From: Pseudomonas silesiensis
GTDB lineage: Bacteria; Pseudomonadota; Gammaproteobacteria; Pseudomonadales; Pseudomonadaceae
DNA length: 64,000 bases
Assembly: GCF_001661075.1 (NCBI RefSeq)
Contig: NZ_CP014870.1
Location: 682,001-746,000 of the forward strand
Direction: 5' to 3'
This document shows positions 1-7,899 of the stretch, piece by piece. The notes below the pieces were generated by a model that was given only the letters and a program-made list of their open reading frames with translations, did no database searches and was not told the DNA's origin. Numbering within the stretch: position 1 is the stretch's first letter; each line of letters opens with the position of its first letter. The translations under genes were made by a program, and so were the position numbers.

Positions 1-173
1 GGACGATAGGGGGCATCGCTTTTCTCCACTTATTATTTTTGGAACCGGCCGCGCGTTTCGGCCTGTGGAGATAAAATGTACCGAATGGTTAATTTGGTCA
101 ATTGCAGAGGCAGCGCCTGCAGTTTTTGTGTGCGGTGATCGAACATTGGCAAAGATCGCCGGCTGCGATCTTT
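1..173. other. Left edge, no gene seen
   Basis: No supported gene lies before the LysR coding region. The first hundred bases are AT-richer than the rest, which fits an intergenic region. Open frames here are short and run through the downstream end of the LysR gene. Confidence 0.5.
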
Positions 174-1085
174 TCAGCGCGGAAGATGCTCGACCAGAAA
201 ATCGATGAAAGCCCGCAGCCGCAGTGGCACATGGCGACTTTGCGGGTAGAGCAGAGTGAACGGCCGCGAACGCCCGCCATAAGGCTTGAGCACTTCCACC
301 AGCGAGCCGTCGGCCAGTTCGTTTTCGACAATGAAGCGATACGTCTGAAACAGCCCCGCCCCATGTCTGGCCAAGGTCACGCCCCCGAGCACGTCGTCGG
401 AACAACTGAGGTTGCCCTCGGCAAGAATCTCTCGTTGCTCTCCATCGTCGTTGAACAACCAGGCAATGCGCCGCCCGCTGCTGGGCAGTTCGTACTGAAT
501 GCATTCATGCTGCGCCAGGTCGTCCAGGGTTTGCGGAATGCCGGCACGTTTCAGGTAGGCGGGACTGGCGATCATCACCAACGCTGCGTCTTCCAGGTGA
601 CGGGCGATCAGGCCGGAATCCGGAATCGCCCGCACGCGGATGGCCATGTCATAGCCTTCGCCAACGAAATCGATGTTGCGATTGCTGATGTGCGACTCGA
701 CTTTCACCGCCGGGAAGCGTTCCCGAAACGCCGGCAGCAACGGCAGGATGCGGTGATGGGCATACGTGGTGGGGATACTGATGCGCAAGGTGCCGGAAGG
801 CTCCTGTTGCTGGCCCATGACCTCGCGTTGGGCCTCGACCAGTTGCGCCAGCGCCTGGCGACACTCCTCGTAATACCGTCGGCCACTGTCGGTCATTTTT
901 ACGCTGCGAGTGGTGCGCGCAAACAGCCGCACACCGAGGCGTTCCTCCATGCGCGACACCGATCGGCTCACGGCTGCCGGCGTCACGCCCGCCACCAGCG
1001 CGGCAGCGGTGAAGCTACCCGCTTCGGCGGCCAGGCAAAACAGCTCGATGCTGCCCAGTTGAAGATCGTCGAATTGTCGCTGCAT
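174..1085 (-). CDS. LysR-family transcriptional regulator
   Basis: This 303-residue protein has the LysR layout. An N-terminal winged helix-turn-helix spans about residues 10-68 (GSFTAAALVAGVTPAAVSR and the ERLGVRLFARTTRSV wing). An effector-binding domain from about residue 90 opens with GTLRISIPTTYAHHRI. The domain resembles the CrgA/DsdC-like subgroup, but no ligand can be inferred. LysR regulators often control a divergent neighbour; here the next gene upstream (from 1301) is a DUF4160 protein with no metabolic clue. The target may therefore lie elsewhere. Length is normal for the family and the frame is intact. Confidence 0.9.
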   Translation of the reverse strand: MQRQFDDLQLGSIELFCLAAEAGSFTAAALVAGVTPAAVSRSVSRMEERLGVRLFARTTRSVKMTDSGRRYYEECRQALAQLVEAQREVMGQQQEPSGTLRISIPTTYAHHRILPLLPAFRERFPAVKVESHISNRNIDFVGEGYDMAIRVRAIPDSGLIARHLEDAALVMIASPAYLKRAGIPQTLDDLAQHECIQYELPSSGRRIAWLFNDDGEQREILAEGNLSCSDDVLGGVTLARHGAGLFQTYRFIVENELADGSLVEVLKPYGGRSRPFTLLYPQSRHVPLRLRAFIDFLVEHLPR

Positions 1086-1300
1086 GTTTGATTACACCAG
1101 GGATCAAATGGAGTGGCTAATTCTGTATTTATCAAATTGGCGAAAGGATTGCTTACCATTTTCCCCCCGTGATCAGGGTACCCAAGGCGACATTGCGCGC
1201 TAGCCTCAAGTTCGAGTATGGAAAGGGAGTCTGTACCAGTGGTCGGATTCTTCAAGGAATGGCGAGCCGTCGAGCTCTATAACCTAACGGATGGGTTAGC

Positions 1301-1729
1301 ATGAGAGTATGCAGCTACAAGGGGTTTTCACTGGTAATCCTGTTGCGTGACGAGCATTGCCCGCCTCATGTGCATGTGGACGCGAGCACATGGAGTGCGC
1401 GCTTCAAGTTCAGCTTTTGGCACAACGGCGTAGAGCTTTGGGATGTTATTCCTCATGCGCGACGACCACCTGTAGCGGTGCTTGAGGGCTTGCGTCAGAC
1501 GCTCAGGCAATCCGCCCATTTACGGCGAGCTCGCGGCATCTGGTGGAACAAATTGCAGACGGTTTGTCTCGACCGTCAATTATGGGATTGGCAAAACAAC
1601 GAAGTCGTCGTGGTAAAGCAGATCGCGAGTAGCACCCGGATGATTGACTCGGCTTGTTATGAGCCTCTGGAGAACAAAACCCGGTTGACCCTCATGGGGA
1701 CAATGGAGGGTGTGGAGATTGAATTATGA
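1301..1729 (+). CDS. DUF4160-like protein, possible toxin-like partner
   Basis: A 142-residue protein with the N-terminal pattern of DUF4160: a short strand, then RDEHCPPHVHV, then a strand region. The His-rich PPHVHV segment near residues 22-27 is the family's hallmark. The remaining residues lengthen the usual 80-90 residue domain. It overlaps the next gene by 4 bases (ATGA), so the two are translationally coupled. DUF4160 and DUF2442 genes are often adjacent and have been regarded as a toxin-antitoxin-like pair; no activity is established here. An imperfect inverted repeat CTAAC-N6-GTTAG (1284-1299) sits directly before the start codon and covers the ribosome binding site, so it could be an operator. 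Confidence 0.65.
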   Translation: MRVCSYKGFSLVILLRDEHCPPHVHVDASTWSARFKFSFWHNGVELWDVIPHARRPPVAVLEGLRQTLRQSAHLRRARGIWWNKLQTVCLDRQLWDWQNNEVVVVKQIASSTRMIDSACYEPLENKTRLTLMGTMEGVEIEL

Positions 1730-2172
1730 AAGCAGTAAAGGCAAAAAATCAGGTGGATCGGCCAGTCACCGAGTCGGTGCTGGATGAAGCGATCGAGCGA
1801 GGCCGGTTGCGTCGCAATAGCGGTTTGCAGGCGACGGCTGTGACGTTTCTGGAACCCTGTCTGGCCGTCAGCTTCGAGGATGGCAGTGGTGTATTGCTGC
1901 CAGTGAAGTGCTATCCGGAATTCGATGATTTCAGGACCCAGGATTTCGCCGGACTGAAAGTCGGTTTTTCTGGCACCGCCCTATGCCATGAAGGCAAGGA
2001 CTTGCAGATATCCATTGCCGGGATGATTTCGGCGAGCAAGCCGCTGATGGACATGGCCGCCTCGGTCGTCGCCTCGCGCAACGGCCGCCAAAGCAGTGCC
2101 GCCAAAGCTGAGGCCGCGCGGGCTAATGGCAGGAAGGGCGGGCGCCCGCGCAAAGTCGAAGTCGCTCTGTGA
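1726..2172 (+). CDS. DUF2442 protein with basic AT-hook-like tail
   Basis: A 148-residue protein. Residues about 45-100 match DUF2442 (strand-rich, VSFEDGSGVLLPV, then YPEF), a small fold typically encoded beside DUF4160. The C-terminal tail (about 125-148) is alanine-rich and ends in NGRKGGRPRK, which looks like an AT-hook (GRP core with flanking basics) and suggests DNA binding. Start ATG 1726 overlaps the preceding stop codon. If the pair works as a toxin-antitoxin-like module, this is the likely antitoxin or autorepressor. That role is inferred from gene order and the tail only. Confidence 0.65.
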   Translation: MKAVKAKNQVDRPVTESVLDEAIERGRLRRNSGLQATAVTFLEPCLAVSFEDGSGVLLPVKCYPEFDDFRTQDFAGLKVGFSGTALCHEGKDLQISIAGMISASKPLMDMAASVVASRNGRQSSAAKAEAARANGRKGGRPRKVEVAL

Positions 2173-2179
2173 GCGCCCA

Positions 2180-2204
2180 CAAAAAAGCCGTCGTGATGAC
2201 GGCT
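2180..2204 (-). terminator. Rho-independent terminator of trmA
   Basis: A perfect 7-bp stem AGCCGTC/GACGGCT with a 5-base loop. The plus strand has six A's before the stem, which read as a U-tract on the minus strand just after the trmA stop at 2227. Confidence 0.8.
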
Positions 2205-2226
2205 GATTCGTATGGGGCAATGGCTA

Positions 2227-3306
2227 TCAGCGACGGGTCAACAACACCCCGGATTCCATGTGATGGGTCCACGGGAACTGGTCGAACATCGCGCAGCGGG
2301 TGATGCGATGGGTGTCGTGCAGTTGGGCGATGTTGGCCGCGAGGGTTTGCGGGTTGCAGGAAATATACAGGATGTTATCGAAGCGCCGGGTGAGCTCGCA
2401 GGTGTCCGGGTCCATGCCGGCACGCGGCGGATCGACGAAGACACTACCGAATTCGTAGCTTTTCAGGTCGATGCCGTGCAAACGACGGAACGGGCGCACT
2501 TCGTTCAACGCCTCGGTCAGTTCCTCGGCGGACAGGCGCACCAGGGTGACGTTATCCACTGCGTTATCGCTGAGATTGCTCAGTGCCGCATTGACCGAAG
2601 ACTTGCTGATTTCGGTGGCCAGCACCTTACGCACGCGGGTCGCGAGCGGCAGGGTGAAGTTGCCGTTACCGCAATACAGTTCCAGCAAATCGTCGGAACG
2701 ATCACCCAGCGCGTCGTAGGCCCAGTTGAGCATCTTCTGGTTCACGGTGCCGTTGGGCTGGGTAAACGCGCCTTCCGGCTGGCGGTAGCTGAACGTGCGG
2801 CCACCGACCTCCAGTTTTTCGATCACGTAATCATGACCGATGACTTCGCGCTTGCCCTTGGAGCGGCCGATGACGCTGACATTCAGCTCGGCTGCCAGTG
2901 TCGAGGCGGCGGCGTGCCAATGCTCGTCCAGCGGACGGTGGTAGCACAGCGTGATCATTGCATCGCCGGCCAGGGTGGTCAGGAACTCCACCTGGAACAG
3001 TTTGTGACTCAGGGCTGAGCTGGCCTGCCAGGCTGCCTTGAGCTGCGGCATCAACTGATTGATACGCAGGCTGGCAATCGGAAATTCTTCGATCAGGATC
3101 GGCGTGCGTTTGTCTTCCAGGGAAAACATCGCGTAGTGACGCTCGCCGGCTTCGCGCCACAAGCGAAACTCTGCGCGCAGGCGGAAGTTCTGCAGCGGCG
3201 AGTCGAACACGGCAGGTTCTGGCGCATCGAATGGGGCCAGCAGATCACGCAGGCGCGTGACCTTTTCTTCGAGCTGAACGGCGTAAGCCTGGGTATCAAA
3301 AGTCAT
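2227..3306 (-). CDS. trmA: tRNA (uracil-54-C5)-methyltransferase TrmA
   Basis: TrmA makes ribothymidine at position 54 of tRNA using S-adenosylmethionine. The SAM-binding motif [14 protein letters not shown] and the catalytic segment [14 protein letters not shown] are visible. Catalytic Cys317 and the C-terminal Glu351 (HHMESGV) lie at the same distance from the C-terminus as in the E. coli enzyme. I start at MTFDTQ (359 residues), the family's usual length, rather than four codons earlier. Its ATG overlaps the stop of the upstream purine permease (ATGA, 3303-3306), so the two genes form one coupled unit. The N-terminal RNA-binding region [21 protein letters not shown] is conserved. Confidence 0.97.
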   Translation of the reverse strand: MTFDTQAYAVQLEEKVTRLRDLLAPFDAPEPAVFDSPLQNFRLRAEFRLWREAGERHYAMFSLEDKRTPILIEEFPIASLRINQLMPQLKAAWQASSALSHKLFQVEFLTTLAGDAMITLCYHRPLDEHWHAAASTLAAELNVSVIGRSKGKREVIGHDYVIEKLEVGGRTFSYRQPEGAFTQPNGTVNQKMLNWAYDALGDRSDDLLELYCGNGNFTLPLATRVRKVLATEISKSSVNAALSNLSDNAVDNVTLVRLSAEELTEALNEVRPFRRLHGIDLKSYEFGSVFVDPPRAGMDPDTCELTRRFDNILYISCNPQTLAANIAQLHDTHRITRCAMFDQFPWTHHMESGVLLTRR

Positions 3307-4598
3307 GCGTTGAACCAACCCAATTTGATCACGAACAGAATCGACAGGATCACCAGCGCCGAATTCAATTCACGGCCGCGACCGGACAGCAGCTTGATCG
3401 CGGTCCAGGAAATGAAACCGAAGGCGATGCCGTTGGCGATGGAATATGTGAATGGCATGGCCAGGGCGGTGACCACGACCGGTGCAGCAACGGTGATGTC
3501 GTCCCAGTCTATTTCGGCCAGGCCGGATGTCATCAGTACCGCGACGAACAGCAGTGCAGGTGCCGTGGCAAACGCCGGAACGCTGGCAGCCAATGGCGAG
3601 AAAAACAACGCCAGCAGGAACAGGATCGCAACCACGACAGCGGTCAGGCCGGTGCGGCCGCCGGCACTCACGCCAGCCGCGGATTCGATGTAGCTGGTCG
3701 TCGTTGAAGTCCCCAGCAAGGAACCGGCCATGGCCGCGGTGCTGTCGGCGATCAGGGCGCGCCCCATTTTTGGCATGTGGCCATCCTTGCTCATCAGGCC
3801 GGCGCGCTTGGCCACACCAATCAGGGTGCCAGAGTTATCGAACAGGTCGACGAACAGGAAGGCGAAAATCACGCTGACCAGGCCGATGTCCAGTGCACCC
3901 TTGATGTCCAGCTGCAGGAAGGTCGGCGCCAGCGACGGAGGCATCGACATCACGCCGCCGAACGGGGTGAACCCCATGACGATGGAGGCGATGGTCACTG
4001 CCAGAATGCCGATCAGCACGGCGCCGCGAACCTTCAGGGCTTCGAGGGCGACGATCAGGGCAAAGCCCAGGGTGGCGAGGATCGGTGCCGGTTGCTTGAG
4101 GTCGCCGAGGCCGAGCATGGTCGCCGGGTTGCTGACGACGATGCCGGCGTTGTGCAGGGCTATCAGCGCCAGGAACAGGCCGATGCCGGCGGCAATGGCC
4201 GAACGCAAGGGCAACGGGATACTGTTGACGATCCATTCACGGATACGGAAGATCGAGAGCAGGAAGAACATCACCGCCGAGATGAACACCGCACCCAGCG
4301 CCACTTGCCAGGTGTGACCCATGTTCAAGACCACGGTATAGGTGAAGAAGGCGTTCAAGCCCATGCCCGGCGCGAGGGCGATCGGGTAGTTGGCGATCAG
4401 GCCCATCACGGTGGAACCGATGGCGGCTGCCAGGCAGGTCGCGACGAACACCGCACCTTTGTCCATGCCAGTCTCGCCAAGGATGCTCGGGTTGACGAAC
4501 AGAATGTAGGCCATGGCCAAAAAGGTCGTGACGCCCGCCAGAATCTCGGTCCGCACGTTGGTGTTATGTGCCTTGAGTTGAAACAGCCTTTCCAGCAT
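3303..4598 (-). CDS. NCS2-family purine permease (AdeP/GhxP type)
   Basis: A 431-residue inner-membrane protein with about 13-14 hydrophobic segments. The start [18 protein letters not shown] and the early motif [15 protein letters not shown] are characteristic of the AzgA-like branch of the nucleobase:cation symporters, which import adenine, guanine or hypoxanthine with protons. The conserved [15 protein letters not shown] segment sits mid-protein. Substrate cannot be fixed from sequence alone. It is the upstream gene of a two-gene unit with trmA. Confidence 0.93.
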   Translation of the reverse strand: MLERLFQLKAHNTNVRTEILAGVTTFLAMAYILFVNPSILGETGMDKGAVFVATCLAAAIGSTVMGLIANYPIALAPGMGLNAFFTYTVVLNMGHTWQVALGAVFISAVMFFLLSIFRIREWIVNSIPLPLRSAIAAGIGLFLALIALHNAGIVVSNPATMLGLGDLKQPAPILATLGFALIVALEALKVRGAVLIGILAVTIASIVMGFTPFGGVMSMPPSLAPTFLQLDIKGALDIGLVSVIFAFLFVDLFDNSGTLIGVAKRAGLMSKDGHMPKMGRALIADSTAAMAGSLLGTSTTTSYIESAAGVSAGGRTGLTAVVVAILFLLALFFSPLAASVPAFATAPALLFVAVLMTSGLAEIDWDDITVAAPVVVTALAMPFTYSIANGIAFGFISWTAIKLLSGRGRELNSALVILSILFVIKLGWFNA

Positions 4599-4811
4599 GT
4601 CTGCTCCCCGTGGCGCGCCAGGCGCCGTGAATGTATCGACTTCAACAGCAAAGCACAGACCACCGCAGGCGCCCGGTAATTTGCTGTAGGTCGGAAAAAG
4701 CCGCGCATCATACCAGCAGAGTGGGGTTATGACTGCTTATGGCTGCGATCGTCGTCGATGTTTTGCGTTAAAGCCCAGTGAGCCATACTGCGCGCTGCTT
4801 TGGGGGGACTT

Positions 4812-5267
4812 ATGTATTGCATGAAAAAAGAGCGGGTGACCGGATTCGGACTCTTGATGGCCCTGTTTGCGGGGGCGCCAATCGCTTCGGCTGCATCGGC
4901 GCCGCCGTTGAGTCAGGTGAAGGTGCTCAAGGTCGAGTCGCCGGGCTGTGGTTTCGAAAGCATTGCACAGGGGCAGGAGCAGACTCGCTGCGATCACAGT
5001 GGCGAGAACATCAGGGTCTACGTGCTGGAAGTCGGCTACGGTCGTGGGGCGCATGTCGGGCTGGACGGTTTTGAGGTCAACGGCACCCGGACCCCGATCT
5101 GTGCTTTTGATAATGGCAACCTGACCGAATGCACCGTAGGGAAAAAAACGGTCGGTTATTTGTATGTCTTCGATCTGGCGGGCAAGCAGGAGGGCACGTT
5201 CACTTTCAGCAATACCTCGATCAACGCCCCGAGCAACACCTTATCGACCCAGCTTTATATCAAGTAA
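4812..5267 (+). CDS. Small secreted protein, DUF4879 (YolA)-like
   Basis: A 151-residue protein with an export signal: charged MKKER, a hydrophobic core, and an ASA-type cleavage site about residue 30. The mature part starts APPLSQVKVLKVES and has four cysteines in two pairs (GCGFE/TRCDH and ICAFD/TECTV), suggesting two disulfides in the periplasm or outside. The pattern LxVxS, DHxGxxxRVYVLExGYG looks like DUF4879, the YolA family of unknown function. I chose ATG 4812 because GGGGGG lies five bases before it; 4821 is possible. It is flanked by unrelated genes and seems monocistronic. Confidence 0.6.
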   Translation: MYCMKKERVTGFGLLMALFAGAPIASAASAPPLSQVKVLKVESPGCGFESIAQGQEQTRCDHSGENIRVYVLEVGYGRGAHVGLDGFEVNGTRTPICAFDNGNLTECTVGKKTVGYLYVFDLAGKQEGTFTFSNTSINAPSNTLSTQLYIK

Positions 5268-5333
5268 CGGCAGGCGTGAACGAGGGGCGGGAAAGCTGAC
5301 TACGCTTTAAGGATCATTCAGTGGACTGCGCCC

Positions 5334-5885
5334 ATGACCTTTAGAGCTCTGATTACCCTCGCCGAGGGCATCGATGACCTGCAAGCAGTGACCCTGATCG
5401 ATGTGCTGCGCCGTGCCAACGTTGAAGTGGTGGTCGCCAGCATCGAGGGGCGGCGCATGCTCACCTGTGCCCGGGGCACCCGAGTGACGTCCGACGCGAT
5501 GCTGGTGGACTTGCTGGCCCAGCCGTTCGATCTGATCGTGCTCCCCGGTGGGGCCGTGGGGGCGCAACATCTGGCGGCGCATCAGCCCTTGCAACAATTG
5601 GTCAAGAATCAGGCGGCGGCCGGGCGCCTGTTCGCCGCCATCGCCGAGGCCCCGGCACTCGCGCTGCAGGCCTTTGGCGTCCTGCGCCAACGACGCATGA
5701 CCTGCCTGCCATCGGCCAGCCATCAACTATCGGGTTGCAACTTCGTCGACCAGCCAGTGGTGGTCGACGGCAACTGCATCACCGCCCAGGGCTCGGGTGC
5801 CGCACTGGCGTTTGCCCTGGCGCTGGTGGAGCAACTTTGCGGCAAGGCCACGCGCACGGCGGTGGCGGGGGAGTTGGTGGTCTAG
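5334..5885 (+). CDS. DJ-1/PfpI-family protein lacking catalytic residues
   Basis: A 183-residue protein of the DJ-1/YajL fold: an N-terminal Rossmann-like unit (RALITLAEGIDDLQAV), the DLIVLPGG strand-turn, and a C-terminal ITAQGSGAALAFALALVE helix. The nucleophile-elbow motif, AAICAAP in YajL, reads AAIAEAP here. The catalytic cysteine is thus Ala104. The partner glutamate (Glu18 of human DJ-1) aligns with Gln17, and the histidine of the THP motif is Leu in MTCLP. It should therefore lack the usual glyoxalase or deglycase chemistry and may act as a binding or scaffold protein. The frame is intact, so this is not a decayed gene. Confidence 0.85.
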   Translation: MTFRALITLAEGIDDLQAVTLIDVLRRANVEVVVASIEGRRMLTCARGTRVTSDAMLVDLLAQPFDLIVLPGGAVGAQHLAAHQPLQQLVKNQAAAGRLFAAIAEAPALALQAFGVLRQRRMTCLPSASHQLSGCNFVDQPVVVDGNCITAQGSGAALAFALALVEQLCGKATRTAVAGELVV

Positions 5886-5891
5886 CGGTTG

Positions 5892-6173
5892 TCAGGCGTG
5901 GACGGCAATGGGTAGGATCGATGGTTGCTCACGATGCTCGGCTTGCCAGAGATCGTAGTCGGTTTGAACCCCTAGCCACATGCGTGCCTTGCCAATTCCG
6001 GCCCGCTCCAGACGTACTGCCAGATCCGGACTGATCGGCGCGTGGCCATGCAGTACCCGTGATAGATGCGGACGTGCAAACCCCAGGTGCCGGGCCAGCT
6101 CTGTGACGCTGATGCCCAGCTCGGGCAATATATCCGTCAATAGTGTTTCGCCAGGGTGTGGCGGGTTGTGCAT
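5892..6173 (-). CDS. higA: HigA-family antitoxin, orphan
   Basis: A 93-residue XRE-type DNA-binding protein. The opening MHNPPHPGETLLTDIL is the signature of HigA antitoxins, followed by a helix-turn-helix (SVTELARHLGFARPHLSRVLHG). HigA normally neutralises the HigB mRNA interferase and represses the operon. I start at ATG 6173 because AGGA lies seven bases upstream; the frame is open back to 6227. The codons upstream are the beginning of a HigB toxin (see the 6189-6227 entry), so the toxin has been lost by deletion. A candidate operator remains upstream. Confidence 0.85.
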   Translation of the reverse strand: MHNPPHPGETLLTDILPELGISVTELARHLGFARPHLSRVLHGHAPISPDLAVRLERAGIGKARMWLGVQTDYDLWQAEHREQPSILPIAVHA

Positions 6174-6188
6174 GGGCATGTCCTGTCC

Positions 6189-6227
6189 GAAGCCGCGAAG
6201 GCCTTTGTGCTGAAAGGATTTGATCAT
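6189..6227 (-). pseudogene. higB: Remnant of higB toxin start
   Basis: The 13 codons MIKSFQHKGLRGF match the N-terminus of HigB (RelE-superfamily) toxins, which begin MIKSFQHKGLR. The remaining roughly 80 codons, including the catalytic C-terminus, are absent, and the frame continues straight into higA. This looks like an in-frame internal deletion that removed the toxin but kept its start and promoter. Recognition rests on my memory of the family N-terminus. Confidence 0.7.
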
Positions 6228-6234
6228 GGGTGGA

Positions 6235-6255
6235 GTGTAAGGCGATACATTACAC
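6235..6255. promoter_or_regulatory. Candidate HigA operator
   Basis: A perfect inverted repeat GTGTAA-N9-TTACAC lies 8 bases upstream of the old higB start codon. HigBA operons are autorepressed by HigA dimers at palindromes in this position. Binding is inferred. Confidence 0.5.
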
Positions 6256-6301
6256 CTGATGCACTATCCATGTATTGCCAAATTTGTGTTTGGCAACGGC
6301 C

Positions 6302-7540
6302 TCAGGCCTTGGCTTCTTCCACCTGCACATGCATGCGGTCGCGGTTGGCCAGGGTCGGGAACAGTTTGATCCAGACCCCGGTCACCACCAGCGTGCCGAT
6401 GCCGCCCATGACCACTGCCGGCACCGTGCCGAACCAATGGGCGGTCAGGCCGGATTCAAACTCGCCCAACTGGTTCGAGGCGCCGATGAACAGACCGTTC
6501 ACGGCGCTGACCCGGCCGCGCATTTCGTCCGGGGTTTCCAGTTGCACGAACGAGGCGCGGATCACCATGCTGATCATGTCCGCGGCGCCCAGCACCACCA
6601 GTACGGCAAGGGAAAACCAGAAGGAGGTGGACAGGCCGAACGCAATAGTCGCCACGCCAAACACGCCGACCGCGGTGAACATCACTCGCCCGACCTGGCG
6701 ATCCACGGAAAACCGCGCCAGCCAAAGCGACATCAGCAGCGCCCCCACCGCCGGGGCCGAACGCAACAGGCCCAGGCCCCAGGGGCCCGTCAACAGAATG
6801 TCCTTGGCGAACACGGGCAGCAGCGCCGTCGCGCCACCGAGCAGCACCGCAAACAGATCCAGGGAAATCGCCCCGAGGATATCCGGACGGCTACGAATGA
6901 AGCGTATGCCCGCCAGTAAAGAGTCCAGGGTGGCTTTGCCTTTGTTCAGTGGAGTCTGCCGGCCGGGCAAGTTGAGCATCAGTCCACAGGCGATGACGTA
7001 GAGGATCACGGTCGGCCCATACACCCAGACACTGCCGAAGGCGTAGAGCAAGCCGCCGAGGGCCGGGGCGACGATGGTCGCCGATTGTTGGGCTGACTGA
7101 GCGGCCGCGACGGCGCGGGGAAACAGCGCGCTGGGCACGATGCTCGGCAACAGGGCCTGGGTAGTCGGCATTTCGAAGGACCGTGCGGCACCGAGCAGGA
7201 ACGCGAGGATGAAGATCATTTCCCGGGTGACCTGGTCGGTCGCACTGCCGATGGCCAGGGACAGGGCGATCAAGGCTTGCAAGGACTGGCAGATTGCCGC
7301 GACCTTGCGCCGGTCATAACGGTCCGCGACATGCCCGGTGTGCAGCATGAACAGCACCCGCGGGGCAAATTCCACCAGGCCGACCAGGCCCAGGTCGAGC
7401 ACATTGCCGGTCAGCTGATACAGGTTCCAGCCGATGGCCACGGTGAGCATCTGAAAGCCGCTGGCGGTAAACACCCGGGCCAGCCAGAACGCGATGAAAG
7501 GGCGGTGATGACGTAACAGCAGTGGCGCTTGGTCAGGCAT
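6302..7540 (-). CDS. MFS exporter (EntS-like, MFS_3)
   Basis: A 412-residue major facilitator protein with about 12 membrane segments. The loop 2-3 motif GHVADRYDRRKVAAIC follows the MFS signature GxxxDRxxRR. The N-terminal FIAFWLARVFTASGFQM region resembles the EntS/MFS_3 branch, whose members export siderophores or drugs. No siderophore genes are nearby, so the substrate is unknown. It stands alone: higA follows on the same strand after about 75 bases, and the cio operon is divergent. Confidence 0.88.
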   Translation of the reverse strand: MPDQAPLLLRHHRPFIAFWLARVFTASGFQMLTVAIGWNLYQLTGNVLDLGLVGLVEFAPRVLFMLHTGHVADRYDRRKVAAICQSLQALIALSLAIGSATDQVTREMIFILAFLLGAARSFEMPTTQALLPSIVPSALFPRAVAAAQSAQQSATIVAPALGGLLYAFGSVWVYGPTVILYVIACGLMLNLPGRQTPLNKGKATLDSLLAGIRFIRSRPDILGAISLDLFAVLLGGATALLPVFAKDILLTGPWGLGLLRSAPAVGALLMSLWLARFSVDRQVGRVMFTAVGVFGVATIAFGLSTSFWFSLAVLVVLGAADMISMVIRASFVQLETPDEMRGRVSAVNGLFIGASNQLGEFESGLTAHWFGTVPAVVMGGIGTLVVTGVWIKLFPTLANRDRMHVQVEEAKA

Positions 7541-7899
7541 CTGAAGACGAATCCGGGCGAGGGAGGTGTCGAGATTATCACCAACCTGTAACCAGAAGTT
7601 GCAGGGCCGGGGAAATTAGTTAGCTAGACACCGATCCGCTGGGCAACGTCAGTGAGGCAACCTGTCACGCGGCAAAAGACCACAGCGTCCATCGCCAAAA
7701 AGCGGACTACTCTTTCAACGTTGCTTGATCCAGATCAAGACCCTTGGTGGAAATGATCCGGCGGCCAGATGGCCAGACTCCCTACGTTGTGATGTTTGCA
7801 AAAAAAGAACGAATTCGAATTCGCCACACTCCATATCCGTGGGGGCAGTGGGTGCAGGCCGCAGGCCTTCAGCCGGTATTACCTGACAGAGGAAGACTT
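7541..7899. other. Divergent control region between MFS gene and cioA
   Basis: This 359-base region has no convincing gene; the open frame that runs from 7744 into cioA is an upstream extension without its own ribosome binding site. It holds the ANR/FNR box at 7725-7738. The cioA ribosome binding site GAGGAAGA lies at the right end. Confidence 0.7.
7725..7738. promoter_or_regulatory. ANR/FNR box upstream of cioAB
   Basis: TTGATCCAGATCAA is a perfect match to the TTGAT-N4-ATCAA consensus bound by the oxygen-sensing regulators FNR and ANR. It is about 160 bases before the cioA start. In P. aeruginosa ANR represses cioAB at low oxygen, so the same control is expected here. Confidence 0.85.

Noticed and set aside
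2471..2719. Plus-strand frame inside trmA
   Set aside because: Shadow of the trmA gene; no domain and no ribosome binding site.
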